Positions 45,109 to 54,514 of a DNA stretch of 64,000 bases are shown here, piece after piece. The DNA lies in NCBI RefSeq assembly GCF_015160855.1, contig NZ_CP063373.1, forward strand, positions 6,138,001 through 6,202,000. Reading direction: 5' to 3'. Under the pieces are notes generated by a model. It saw nothing but the letters and a program-made list of their open reading frames with translations. It did not search any database and was not told the origin of the DNA. The position numbers and the translations under genes are program-made. The DNA is from Streptomyces ferrugineus (GTDB taxonomy: Bacteria > Actinomycetota > Actinomycetes > Streptomycetales > Streptomycetaceae). Within the stretch, counting starts at the first letter, position 1, and the number at the start of each line of letters is the position of its first letter.

Positions 45109-46575
45109 ATGGACTGGACGAGAACCCACGCGGTGATCCGCAGGACTGTGCCGTCGCCGGCCCAGCGGCGTACGACGCTGGCCGCCCTGCTGGCCGGTGC
45201 CCTCGCCGTGGGCATCCTCGTCGGCGCCTCCAACGCCCGCGGGGAGACGGCAGGTCCGGTCCTCGGCGACTGTCCCGCCGATCTGGTCGGCGAGGCCGAC
45301 TGCTACACCGGCCGTGACGCCAACGGCGCCTACTACTCCATCGCCGTACCCGACGACTGGAACGGCTCCCTCGTCGTGCACGCCCACGGCGGCCCCGGCC
45401 TCGGCGCGGAGTCCGACCCCGACCGCAGCGTCGGCGATCTGGACCGCTGGTCGGTGATGGTGAAGGAGGGCTACGCCTGGGCGGGTTCGTCCTACCGCCG
45501 GGGCGGCTACGGGACACGGATGGCCGCCGCCGACACGGAGAGCGTGCGCCGGCTGTTCGTCGACGAGTTCGGCAAGCCGCGGCGGACGTATGTGCACGGC
45601 CAGTCGTGGGGCGGGAACGTCGCCGCGAAGGTCGTGGAGACCTACGGCGAGCAGCGCGGGGCGTACGACGGGGCGCTGCTCACCAACGGCGTCCTGGGCG
45701 GTGGCTCGCGCGGCTACGACTACCGCGTCGATCTGCGCGTCGTCTACCAGTACTACTGCGGCAACCACCCCCGCCCGACCGAGCCGCAGTACCCGCTGTG
45801 GCAGGGCCTGCGCGCCGGCTCGACCATGACGTCCGCCGGGCTGCGCGCCCGTCTCCAGGAGTGCACCGGCTACGCCTCCCCGCCGCAGGAGCGGTCCGCG
45901 CCGCAGCAGCGCAATCTCGACGACATCCTCGCGGTCACGCGGATCCCGGAGCGCACCCTGGAGTCGCATCTGCGGTTCGCGACCTTCACGTTCCGGGACA
46001 TCGTGCACGAGCGCCTCGGGGGCCGGAACCCCTTCGGCAACGAGGGCGTCCGCTACTCCGGGTCGCACGACGACGAGGCCCTCAACGCCGGCGTCGAGCG
46101 GTTCGCCCCCGACCCCACGGCCGTACGGGATCTGTCCTACGACAGCGATCTCACCGGCAAGGTCTCGATCCCGGTGCTGACGCTGCACGCCATCGACGAC
46201 CCGACGGCGTTCGTCGAGCACGAGGCGGCCTACCGGGCCACGCTTCAGGGGGCCGGGCGCGACGGGCACCTGGTGCAGACGTTCACGCGGGAGCACGAGC
46301 ACAGCGAGCTGAGCGACGCCGAGTACGCCACGTCCATCGCGGCCCTGGACACGTGGGTGCGCAAGGACAGGAAGCCGACGCCCTGGTCGGTCGCGGCGTC
46401 GTGCGGGGCGTTCGACGAGACGTACGGCACGGGCTGCTTCTACGACCCCGGGTTCCGTCCGGACCCGTACGCCTCCCGTGTCGAGCCGCGGCCGGGCGGG
46501 CTGCGGTGGCCGGCCATGACGGCCGGTCAGGAGCGGGAGTGGAGCAGGATCGAGGGTGTCGGGATCGCTCCCTGA
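45109..46575 (+). CDS. Secreted alpha/beta hydrolase
   Basis: The 488-residue protein has an N-terminal twin-Arg-like signal (RRTTLAALLAGALAVGILVG, about residues 20-40). The fold begins with VVHAHGGPGLG near residue 88. The nucleophile elbow is VHGQSWGGNVAAK near residue 165, so Ser in GQSWG. Asp lies in HAIDDPTAFVEH near residue 364 and His in HEHSELSD near residue 400. Several Cys pairs suit an extracytoplasmic enzyme. It may be an esterase, tannase-like enzyme or peptidase; the substrate is unknown. GAGGAGC precedes the ATG. Confidence 0.82.
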   Translation: MDWTRTHAVIRRTVPSPAQRRTTLAALLAGALAVGILVGASNARGETAGPVLGDCPADLVGEADCYTGRDANGAYYSIAVPDDWNGSLVVHAHGGPGLGAESDPDRSVGDLDRWSVMVKEGYAWAGSSYRRGGYGTRMAAADTESVRRLFVDEFGKPRRTYVHGQSWGGNVAAKVVETYGEQRGAYDGALLTNGVLGGGSRGYDYRVDLRVVYQYYCGNHPRPTEPQYPLWQGLRAGSTMTSAGLRARLQECTGYASPPQERSAPQQRNLDDILAVTRIPERTLESHLRFATFTFRDIVHERLGGRNPFGNEGVRYSGSHDDEALNAGVERFAPDPTAVRDLSYDSDLTGKVSIPVLTLHAIDDPTAFVEHEAAYRATLQGAGRDGHLVQTFTREHEHSELSDAEYATSIAALDTWVRKDRKPTPWSVAASCGAFDETYGTGCFYDPGFRPDPYASRVEPRPGGLRWPAMTAGQEREWSRIEGVGIAP

Positions 46576-46648
46576 GGACCGTTCGTTCCCGTGGGCGGAG
46601 GACCGTTCCCGTGGGCAAGACGGCCGGGTCGGTGGTTATCGTCCTGGT

Positions 46649-47458
46649 ATGGGATCCGTAAGGGCCGTCCTCATCGACATCGACGGAGTCCTCACCGTGT
46701 CGTGGCAGCCGCTGCCCGGCACGGTCGAGGCGTTGCGGGAGATCCGCGAGACCGGGCTCGGTGTCGCGCTGGTCACCAACACCACCTCCCGGACCCGGGC
46801 GTCGATCGCCCGCACACTGGCGGACGCGGGGTTCCCCGTGTCCGCCGAGGACATCCTGACCGCGCCCGCCGTCACGGCCGCGTATCTCGCCGAGCACTGC
46901 CCGGGTGCGCGGTGTGCGCTGCTGAACAGCGGGGACATCGCGCAGGACCTGGCAGGGATCGCCCTGGTCGGTGAGGGCGACGGCGATCTCGCGCCGGATG
47001 TCGTGATCGTGGGAGGTGCCGGGCCCGAGTTCGGTTACGAGGCACTCAACCGGGCCTTCGGACACCTCCAGCGCGGGGCGCGGCTGGTGGCCATGCACCG
47101 GAATCTGTACTGGCGTACGGACGCCGGGCTGCAGCTCGACACCGGTGCCTTCCTGGCCGGCGTTGAGCAGGCCGCGCGGGTCACGGCGGAGATCACCGGG
47201 AAGCCGTCGGCCGCGTTCTTCGAGGCGGCGCTGGCGCATGTGGGGGTCGGGGCGGAGGACGCGGTGATGGTCGGGGACGACATCGAGTCCGATGTGCTGG
47301 CGGCTCAGCGGGCCGGTGTCCCGGGCGTGCTGGTCAGGACCGGGAAGTATCTGCCGCAGACCCACCGGGACGCGAGCGGCACGCCCGACCATGTGATCGA
47401 CTCCTTCGCCGATCTGCCCGCCCTGCTGGCGGAGCTGCGGGAGTCAGCGCAGCAGTAG
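46649..47458 (+). CDS. HAD-IIA family phosphatase (HDHD2/NagD-like)
   Basis: The 269-residue protein has HAD motif I DIDGVLT near residue 9, motif II VTNTTSRTR near residue 42, the Lys of motif III in TGKPSAAFFEAAL near residue 188, and motif IV VMVGDDIESDV near residue 206. The cap is of type C2a. Such enzymes dephosphorylate sugar phosphates or nucleotides. No ribosome site of note precedes the ATG. The gene converges with the TSUP gene and overlaps it by 15 bp. Confidence 0.88.
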   Translation: MGSVRAVLIDIDGVLTVSWQPLPGTVEALREIRETGLGVALVTNTTSRTRASIARTLADAGFPVSAEDILTAPAVTAAYLAEHCPGARCALLNSGDIAQDLAGIALVGEGDGDLAPDVVIVGGAGPEFGYEALNRAFGHLQRGARLVAMHRNLYWRTDAGLQLDTGAFLAGVEQAARVTAEITGKPSAAFFEAALAHVGVGAEDAVMVGDDIESDVLAAQRAGVPGVLVRTGKYLPQTHRDASGTPDHVIDSFADLPALLAELRESAQQ

Positions 47459-48217
47459 CTGCAGGCCGCCCACGACCGTCGCCGCGATCACGAGTTGCTC
47501 GAACAGCCGCTGGTTGATGCGGTCCACGGCCCATTTGCCGAGGAGCGCGCCGGGCGCGACGAAGATCACGAGTGCCGCGTCGAGGAGGAGCGAGCGGCCG
47601 TCGATCAGGCCGAGCCCGGCGCTGAAGGGCACCTTGGAGACGTTGACGATCAGGAAGAAGAAGGCGGAGGTGCCAAGGAAACCGAGCTTTCGGAAGCCGG
47701 CCGACAGCAGGTACATCGACATCACCGGTCCGCCCGCGTTGGCGACCATCGTGGTGAAGCCGCCGAGGACGCCGTAGGAGCGGGCCTTGAGGCGGCCGGT
47801 CCGGGTGGTGACCGCGTCCGGCTCGTCCTCCTTGTCGGCCATGCGGCGGCGCCAGACCGTCACGGCGGACATCATCAGCAGGATCGCGCCGATCGAGGTA
47901 CGGACGATCTCGTCGTCGGCCCACACCAGGAACAGTGTGCCGAGGACGACACCGCCCGCGACCGCGGGGAACAGCCGCCACAGGGTGGGCCAGTGGGCGT
48001 GCCGCCGGTAGGTGAGGACGGCGAGTACATCGCCGGCGATCAGGACCGGCAGCAGGACGCCGGTCGAGGCGCGGGCGGGCAGTACCGCGGCGAAGACCGC
48101 CAGGCTCACCGTGTTGGCCCCACTCACGGCCGTTTTCGAGAAGCCGACGACCAGGGCCGCGAAGGCGAGCGCGGCGAACTCCCAGCCTGTGATGTGCCAA
48201 AGCGTCATCGTGTCCAT
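47444..48217 (-). CDS. TSUP/TauE-SafE family permease
   Basis: The 257-residue protein is almost wholly hydrophobic, with eight or so helices in two halves. Each half carries a glycine-containing repeat: VVGFSKTAVSGANTV near residue 28 and VLGGFTTMVANAGGPV near residue 142, the latter the TSUP family signature. Members export or import sulfite, sulfonates or related organic anions. Three Met codons crowd the start; I chose the first of the pair just before the first helix. It is monocistronic. Confidence 0.85.
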   Translation of the reverse strand: MDTMTLWHITGWEFAALAFAALVVGFSKTAVSGANTVSLAVFAAVLPARASTGVLLPVLIAGDVLAVLTYRRHAHWPTLWRLFPAVAGGVVLGTLFLVWADDEIVRTSIGAILLMMSAVTVWRRRMADKEDEPDAVTTRTGRLKARSYGVLGGFTTMVANAGGPVMSMYLLSAGFRKLGFLGTSAFFFLIVNVSKVPFSAGLGLIDGRSLLLDAALVIFVAPGALLGKWAVDRINQRLFEQLVIAATVVGGLQLLLR

Positions 48218-48283
48218 GCGGAGACCGATGCTATGTGCAGACAACAGGTCCTGGTAAGGAGCGTCTCGCCAGTTGGGAGATTG

Positions 48284-49471
<1,188 letters not shown>

Positions 49472-49513
49472 GACAGGACTCCTGACCGGGCCGTTTGAAT
49501 CGGCACCCTCTTA

Positions 49514-49528
49514 ATTAGCACCGCTAGT
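49514..49528. promoter_or_regulatory. Imperfect palindrome in the thiolase/lipase divergent promoter
   Basis: ATTAGC-ACC-GCTAGT has 6-bp arms with one mismatch and lies in an unusually AT-rich gap with TATAGA- and TATAGT-like -10 boxes for the two directions. It looks like a repressor site shared by the thiolase and the lipase-like gene, both of which handle acyl groups. Confidence 0.4.
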
Positions 49529-49612
49529 TTTGGACTATAGACCGACCTGCCGCACCCTGGGAAGATCCCCGGAGACGTTCACCCACCGCAGCCGACCGGA
49601 GCCGGAGGAGCC

Positions 49613-50422
49613 ATGACCGAGTCGCGTGAGCACGTCCTCGACGGAAGCCGGGGGTCGATCGCCGTGCGCGAATGGCCCCATCCGCGGCCCCGCTGCCTCG
49701 TGCTCGTCGTGCACGGCTACGGCGAGCACGCCGGCCGCTACGCCGAGGTGGCGGATGTGCTGGTCGGGCAGGGTGCGGCCGTGTTCGGACCGGATCACCT
49801 CGGGCATGGGAGGTCGGCGGGCGAGCGGGTGCTGATCGAGGACCTCCAGGACGTGGTCGCCGATGTGCACGCCGTCGCCGGCCTGGCCCGGGCCGCGCAT
49901 CCGGACGTGCCGATGGCGCTGGTCGGGCACTCGATGGGCGGGCTCGTCGCGGCACGGTACGCACAGCTGCACGGCGCCGAACTCGCCGCCCTGGTGCTGT
50001 CCGGGCCCGTGATCGGCGACTGGGAGCTGCCCCGGCGGCTGCTCGCCCTCGACGAGATCCCCGACACCCCCGTCAGTCCGGCCGCCCTCTCCCGCGACCC
50101 CGAGGTGCGCGCGGCGTACGCCGAGGACCCGCTGGTCTGGCACGGGCCGATGAAGCGGCCGACCGTGGAGGCCTTTGCCCGGATGCTGGACACCGTGGCC
50201 AAGGGCGGTGACATCGGGCGCCTGCCGCTGCTGTGGCTGCACGGCGACGACGACCGGCTCGTCCCGCTCGCCGGCAGCCGTGTCGGCATCGAGGAGCTGC
50301 GCGGAGCCGACTCGACCGAGCGCGTCTACCCCGGGGCGCGGCACGAGGTGTTCCACGAGACGAACAAGGCGGACGTCTTCGCGGACCTGATCCACTTCCT
50401 GGACGACGTGCTCACTCACTGA
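49613..50422 (+). CDS. Monoacylglycerol-lipase/lysophospholipase-like alpha/beta hydrolase
   Basis: The 269-residue protein shows VHGYGEHAGRY near residue 34, the HGxxEHxxRY motif typical of bacterial and eukaryotic monoacylglycerol lipases. GPDHLGHGRS lies near residue 60. GHSMGGLV has Ser near residue 116, and late HGDDDRLVP and ARHEVFHE supply Asp and His. It should release fatty acids from monoacylglycerols or lysophospholipids. The divergent thiolase would use the acyl-CoA products, in keeping with a shared promoter region. Confidence 0.87.
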   Translation: MTESREHVLDGSRGSIAVREWPHPRPRCLVLVVHGYGEHAGRYAEVADVLVGQGAAVFGPDHLGHGRSAGERVLIEDLQDVVADVHAVAGLARAAHPDVPMALVGHSMGGLVAARYAQLHGAELAALVLSGPVIGDWELPRRLLALDEIPDTPVSPAALSRDPEVRAAYAEDPLVWHGPMKRPTVEAFARMLDTVAKGGDIGRLPLLWLHGDDDRLVPLAGSRVGIEELRGADSTERVYPGARHEVFHETNKADVFADLIHFLDDVLTH

Positions 50423-50533
50423 GACATGCCGCGTTTGCACCGGTTCGCCCTGGGCACCCGCGCCCGCATGGAGCGGTTGCCCTGCCGCGCCGCTCCCCAC
50501 CGGCCATGACCAAGGCAGAAGGAGGAGCTCGCC

Positions 50534-51016
50534 ATGACCGTGGTCAAGAGCACGCTCCCGGAACCGGCTCGCCGGGTCGCCGGGGACGCCCTGCAGAGCA
50601 CGCTCGTCGATCTTCTCGGCATCTCGCTGATCGGGAAGCAGGCGCACTGGAACATCGTGGGCCCGCGGTTCCGGTCGATCCATCTCCAGCTCGACGAGGT
50701 CGTCTCGGTGGCCCGCTCGTACGCCGACACGGTCGCCGAACGCTCCGCGGCCCTCGGCGTGCCGCCCGACGGCCGGCCGGAGACCATCGCCGCGGCCTAC
50801 ACCCTGCCCGGCTCCAAGGAGGGCTGGGTGCGCGACGGCGAGGTCGTCCAGCTCATCGCGGACACACTGGAGACGGCCATCGGACGGCTGCGCGAACGGG
50901 TCGACGCCACCGCCGAGCCGGACCCGATGACCCAGGACCTGCTGATCGGCATCACGCGCGAGCTGGAGAAGCAGCGCTGGATGTTCGACGCCGAGAACTG
51001 GCCGCGCGGCGAGTGA
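50534..51016 (+). CDS. dps: Dps-family ferritin-like protein
   Basis: The 160-residue four-helix protein has the ferroxidase stretch KQAHWNIVGPRFRSIHLQLDEV (residues 35-56) with the His, Asp and Glu used at the dimer interface, and a Trp-rich end. Dps cages store iron and protect DNA from peroxide. AAGGAGGAG precedes the ATG. The next genes (DUF3140 and a HhH DNA-repair-like protein) follow within about 90 bp and may share its transcript, a plausible stress-protection set. Confidence 0.9.
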   Translation: MTVVKSTLPEPARRVAGDALQSTLVDLLGISLIGKQAHWNIVGPRFRSIHLQLDEVVSVARSYADTVAERSAALGVPPDGRPETIAAAYTLPGSKEGWVRDGEVVQLIADTLETAIGRLRERVDATAEPDPMTQDLLIGITRELEKQRWMFDAENWPRGE

Positions 51017-51108
51017 CTCGGCCGTACACGCAGAGCCATACGGACACGGCCGCATGCGCAGAGCCGTACGCCGAAGGCGCAGCCGCACCCGCCAAGAAGG
51101 GGCACACC

Positions 51109-51441
51109 GTGACCGACGCCCTCGAACTCGACGCGCTGTGGGAGGACTTCCACCGCGTGGTGAACATGACCTCGCAGGAGCTGGCCACCTGGCTGCGGGT
51201 CAGCGACGCGGACGAGGAGACCGAGCCGCTGCCGGACCAGGCCGGATCGCCGACCGGGCAGCACGTCCTCGCGATCCTGCAGAAGCGGCGCACGGACCTC
51301 ACGGACGACGACATCCAGGTGATGTACGACGTCGTGGACACCGTCACCGCCGAGGCGGACCTCGAGAACGAGCCCGAGCCCGAGCAGACCCGCCGTCGCC
51401 ATCAGCTGATGACGATCGGCCACGACCCGCTCAAGCCATGA
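51109..51441 (+). CDS. DUF3140 protein
   Basis: The GTG start with AAGAAGGGG upstream gives 110 residues. LWEDFHRVVNMTSQELATWL and GQHVLAILQKRRTDLTDDDIQVMYDVVDTV are the DUF3140 pattern, a small helical protein with an acidic middle. It resembles proposed DNA- or stress-related partners of Dps-like genes, but has no known activity. Its stop overlaps the next start as ATGA. Confidence 0.8.
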   Translation: MTDALELDALWEDFHRVVNMTSQELATWLRVSDADEETEPLPDQAGSPTGQHVLAILQKRRTDLTDDDIQVMYDVVDTVTAEADLENEPEPEQTRRRHQLMTIGHDPLKP

Positions 51442-52085
51442 GCGACGACAGGCGCGTCGTACGGGAACTCGTGCGGGCGCACGGTCGGACGTTCGCCGAG
51501 GAGGCGGACATCCCGCTGAAGGACACCCCGCAGCCGCTGTACCGGCTGCTGGTCCTGGCGCATCTGCTCAGCGCCCGGATCCGCGGCTCGGTCGCCATCG
51601 ACACCGCCCGCGCCCTGTACGAGGCGGGCCTGCGCGATCCGCGCCGGATGGCCGACGCCGACTGGCAGGAGCGGGTGGACGCGCTGGGCCGGGGCGGCTA
51701 CCGGCGCTATGACGAGCGCACCGCCACCCAGCTCGGCGACGCCGCCGAGCTGCTGAACGACCGGTGGGGCGGCGACCTGCGCCGGCTGCGCAAGGAGGCG
51801 GACGGCGACGTCGGTGAACTGCGCCGGCTGCTGCAGGAGTTCCCCGGCATGGGGCCGTCCGGCGCCGACATCTTCCTGCGCGAGGCCCAGCGGGTCTGGC
51901 CCGAAGTGGCGCCCCGCCTCGACGACAAGGCGCTCTCCGGCGCCCAGCGGCTGGGCCTGCCCAAGGACCCGGACCGGCTGACGGACCTGGCCGGGGACAC
52001 CGAACCGGCCGTGCTCGCCGCCGCGTTGGTGCGGGCCTCGCTCGACAAGGAGGTGGCCGAAGACAGTCTCCGCCGGGCCTCATGA
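51438..52085 (+). CDS. Helix-hairpin-helix endonuclease-like protein
   Basis: The 215-residue protein is helical. A hairpin, LLQEFPGMGPSGADIFLREAQ, near residue 133 is comparable to the HhH-GPD DNA-binding element, followed by DDKALSGAQRLGLP. The EndoIII-like lysine/aspartate pair and FeS cysteines are not evident, so it may bind DNA without glycosylase activity. It is translationally coupled to DUF3140, and with Dps forms a likely DNA-protection operon. Confidence 0.65.
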   Translation: MSDDRRVVRELVRAHGRTFAEEADIPLKDTPQPLYRLLVLAHLLSARIRGSVAIDTARALYEAGLRDPRRMADADWQERVDALGRGGYRRYDERTATQLGDAAELLNDRWGGDLRRLRKEADGDVGELRRLLQEFPGMGPSGADIFLREAQRVWPEVAPRLDDKALSGAQRLGLPKDPDRLTDLAGDTEPAVLAAALVRASLDKEVAEDSLRRAS

Positions 52086-52136
52086 TCGTGACAGACTGCT
52101 CGGGCAAGCGCGCGTCGTCGAGCACGGGAGGCCTGT

Positions 52137-52937
52137 GTGACCGGGACCGAGTCGGCCGTACCGCGCATCGACACGAGCCGGCCGCATCCGGCCAGGGTGT
52201 ACGACTGGTTCCTGGGCGGCAAGGACAACTACCCCGTCGACGAGGAACTCGGACGGCGGATCACCGCGATGCAGGGCGACGCGCCACGGCACGCGCGTGC
52301 CAACCGCCGGTTCATGGAGCGGGCCACGCGGGCGGTCGTGCGGGAGGCGGGAATCCGCCAGTTCCTCGACGTCGGCTCCGGCATCCCGACCGAGCCGAAC
52401 CTGCACCAGATCGCCCAGTCCGCCGTACCGGACGCGCGGGTGGTGTACGTCGACAACGACCCGATCGTGCTCGCTCACGCGGCGGCCCTGCTCCACGGAA
52501 CCCCGGAGGGGGTGACCGAGTATGTGCAGGCCGATGCGCGTGAGCCGCGACGGATCCTCGAACGGGCCGCGTCCGTCCTCGACTTCGACCGGCCCGTCGC
52601 CCTGTCGCTGATCGCGCTCCTGCACTTCATCGCGGACGACGACGGCGCCCATGAGCTGGTGGACACGCTGGTCGGCGCGCTGGCGCCGGGCAGCTGTCTG
52701 GTGCTGTCGGCGATGACGGCGGACTTCGACCCGGAGAACGTCCGTCGGGGCATCGCGGCCTACACGGCGAGCGGGGTGACGCTCGTGGCGCGCTCGCACA
52801 CCGAAATGGGCCGTTTCTTCAAGGGACTCGACCTGCTGGAACCCGGCCTGGTCTCGCTGTCGGACTGGCGGCCCGCGGCGGACGGGGAGCGGGAAGGGCT
52901 CGTGTCGCTGTACGGCGCGGTCGGCCTCAAGCGCTGA
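52137..52937 (+). CDS. DUF574-family SAM-dependent methyltransferase
   Basis: The 266-residue protein begins at GTG after GGGAGG. PHPARVYDWFLGGKDNYPVDEE near residue 16 is the hallmark of the large Streptomyces DUF574 family. FLDVGSGIPTEPNLHQIAQ near residue 78 is the SAM-binding loop, and VVYVDNDPIVLAHA supplies the acidic residue that holds the ribose. Substrates are unknown. It converges with the SDR that ends the minus-strand operon, with 12 bp between them. Confidence 0.88.
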   Translation: MTGTESAVPRIDTSRPHPARVYDWFLGGKDNYPVDEELGRRITAMQGDAPRHARANRRFMERATRAVVREAGIRQFLDVGSGIPTEPNLHQIAQSAVPDARVVYVDNDPIVLAHAAALLHGTPEGVTEYVQADAREPRRILERAASVLDFDRPVALSLIALLHFIADDDGAHELVDTLVGALAPGSCLVLSAMTADFDPENVRRGIAAYTASGVTLVARSHTEMGRFFKGLDLLEPGLVSLSDWRPAADGEREGLVSLYGAVGLKR

Positions 52938-52949
52938 TCCGCACCCCGC

Positions 52950-53642
52950 TCAGCCCAGCATCCACCCGCCGTCCACGGTGAGTTCGACGGCGTTGACGGA
53001 CCGGTTGCGCAGCAGGAAGTCCACCGCGTCCACGACATCGGCCATCGTGGCGAGCCGCCCGCTGGGCGTCCTGGCGCGCAGCCCGGCCAGCACCTCCTCG
53101 GGCTTGCCCGCCCAGTACGGGCTGTCCCCCACGACCCCGGGATGCACGGCGTTGACCCGCACGGGCGCCAGCTCGACGGCGAGCGTGTTCACCAGACCCC
53201 GCACCCCCGCGTTGACCGTCGCCACCGTCGTCGCCCCGGGGTAGGGGCGCTCCTTGGCCTGGCCGCCGAACAGCACGATCGCGCTGTCCTCGTGCAGCCG
53301 TGGGCCAAGCGCGTGCACGACCTCGGTGTAGCCGACGAGCTTGAGCGTGACCAGACGCAGGGCGGCGTCGATGTCGTACTCGGCGACCCGGTTCTCGTCC
53401 CGTGAGACGCCCGCGATCACCAGATGGTCCACGCGCCCGACGCCGGCCAGCGCGGCGGCGATCCCGCGCGGCCGGGCGAGGTCGAGGGCGAGGCCCTGGC
53501 GGGCGCCGATCTCCTTGGCGACCGTGTCGGCGCGATGGGCGTCCCGGCCGGTGAGGACCACCTCGTCACCCCGCTGAGCACGCAAGCGCGCGAACTCGCG
53601 GCCGATCCCGGACGTGCCGCCCACCACAAGGACACTGCTCAT
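52950..53642 (-). CDS. SDR-fold protein lacking the catalytic Tyr-Lys
   Basis: The 230-residue protein has the Rossmann motif VVGGTSGIGREFA at residues 6-18 and ends in NAVELTVDGGWMLG, as classical SDRs do. At the active site, however, the usual YxxxK is replaced by TTVATVNAG, and the Ser strand reads IVLFGGQAK. It may be a reductase with another acid/base, or a non-catalytic binding protein. It is the last gene of the seven-gene operon and overlaps the bicupin gene by 4 bp. Confidence 0.75.
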   Translation of the reverse strand: MSSVLVVGGTSGIGREFARLRAQRGDEVVLTGRDAHRADTVAKEIGARQGLALDLARPRGIAAALAGVGRVDHLVIAGVSRDENRVAEYDIDAALRLVTLKLVGYTEVVHALGPRLHEDSAIVLFGGQAKERPYPGATTVATVNAGVRGLVNTLAVELAPVRVNAVHPGVVGDSPYWAGKPEEVLAGLRARTPSGRLATMADVVDAVDFLLRNRSVNAVELTVDGGWMLG

Positions 53643-54514
53643 GAGCCCAGGGCCTCCCTCAGATAGTCCCAGTCCCGTGTGAACCGGTACGAGTGCCGCG
53701 GCGGCGGCTGCGGCGCCTGTGTCTCCAGCCAGCGCACGGGCCCCTCCCCCGCGTTGGAGAACCCGTGGACGCACCCCGCGCCGGCCCAGGCGACGTCGCC
53801 GGGCCCGAGCCGGTACCGCTCGCCGTCGAAGGTGGCGTCGACCAGGCCTTCGAGGATCAGATACGTCTCCTCGAAGGGGTGGTCGTGGCTGCCCGCGACG
53901 CCGTCCGGGGCGTACTGCACCATGAACATGGTCGAGGCGACCGCGCCGAGGTCGCTGTCGACCATCATCTTCACGGTGATCCCGCTGTACACCAGCAGCG
54001 CGGTCCGCATGCTCGCCGACACCGCGAGCAGGTCCTGCGACTGCTTGCCGGGGTCCATCTGCGCGGGCTCGAAGTGGCCGAAGGACCGGGTGCGCGGATC
54101 GCGGACGTCGATGCGCACGGGCTCCCCGGACGGCAGTTCGGGCACCGCCTGGGTGTCGTGCCCGTAGCGGGCCCGCGGCACCGGGGCGAGCATGTCGGCC
54201 CAGCGTCCGCCCGTGTCGCCGGCGCCCCGCCAGGAGTGCGGGACGCCGGTCGGCAGGAGGCCGTAGTCACCCTCTTCGAGGCGGTACGACCCCTCGGGCA
54301 CATCGAGGATCACGGCCCCGTCGAGCACATGGAAGCTCTCCTCGTACGAGTGCACATGCGCGCCGACCCGGCCGTCGGGCCGTATCTCGCACAGCCCGAA
54401 GCCGGTGTGCGTACTGCCGTCGTCCTCGCCGACCAACTCCTGACGCCGGTGACCGAGTTCGTCGTACGGCGGCTCCGGGACGTCGGCTGCGAGGCGCACC
54501 AGGTGTCGGGTCAT
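53639..54514 (-). CDS. Bicupin, possible ring-opening or aminohydrolase-type metalloenzyme
   Basis: The 291-residue protein has two cupin domains. The first holds HVHSYEESFHVLDG near residues 53-66 and the second GSHDHPFEETYLILEG near residues 208-223, both with the His/His/Glu pattern of a metal site. The layout resembles (S)-ureidoglycine aminohydrolase and oxalate or phenylpyruvate-type bicupins. It is coupled to the amidohydrolase upstream and the SDR downstream. Its partners suggest action on the amidohydrolase product, but the reaction is unknown. Confidence 0.75.
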   Translation of the reverse strand: MTRHLVRLAADVPEPPYDELGHRRQELVGEDDGSTHTGFGLCEIRPDGRVGAHVHSYEESFHVLDGAVILDVPEGSYRLEEGDYGLLPTGVPHSWRGAGDTGGRWADMLAPVPRARYGHDTQAVPELPSGEPVRIDVRDPRTRSFGHFEPAQMDPGKQSQDLLAVSASMRTALLVYSGITVKMMVDSDLGAVASTMFMVQYAPDGVAGSHDHPFEETYLILEGLVDATFDGERYRLGPGDVAWAGAGCVHGFSNAGEGPVRWLETQAPQPPPRHSYRFTRDWDYLREALGS

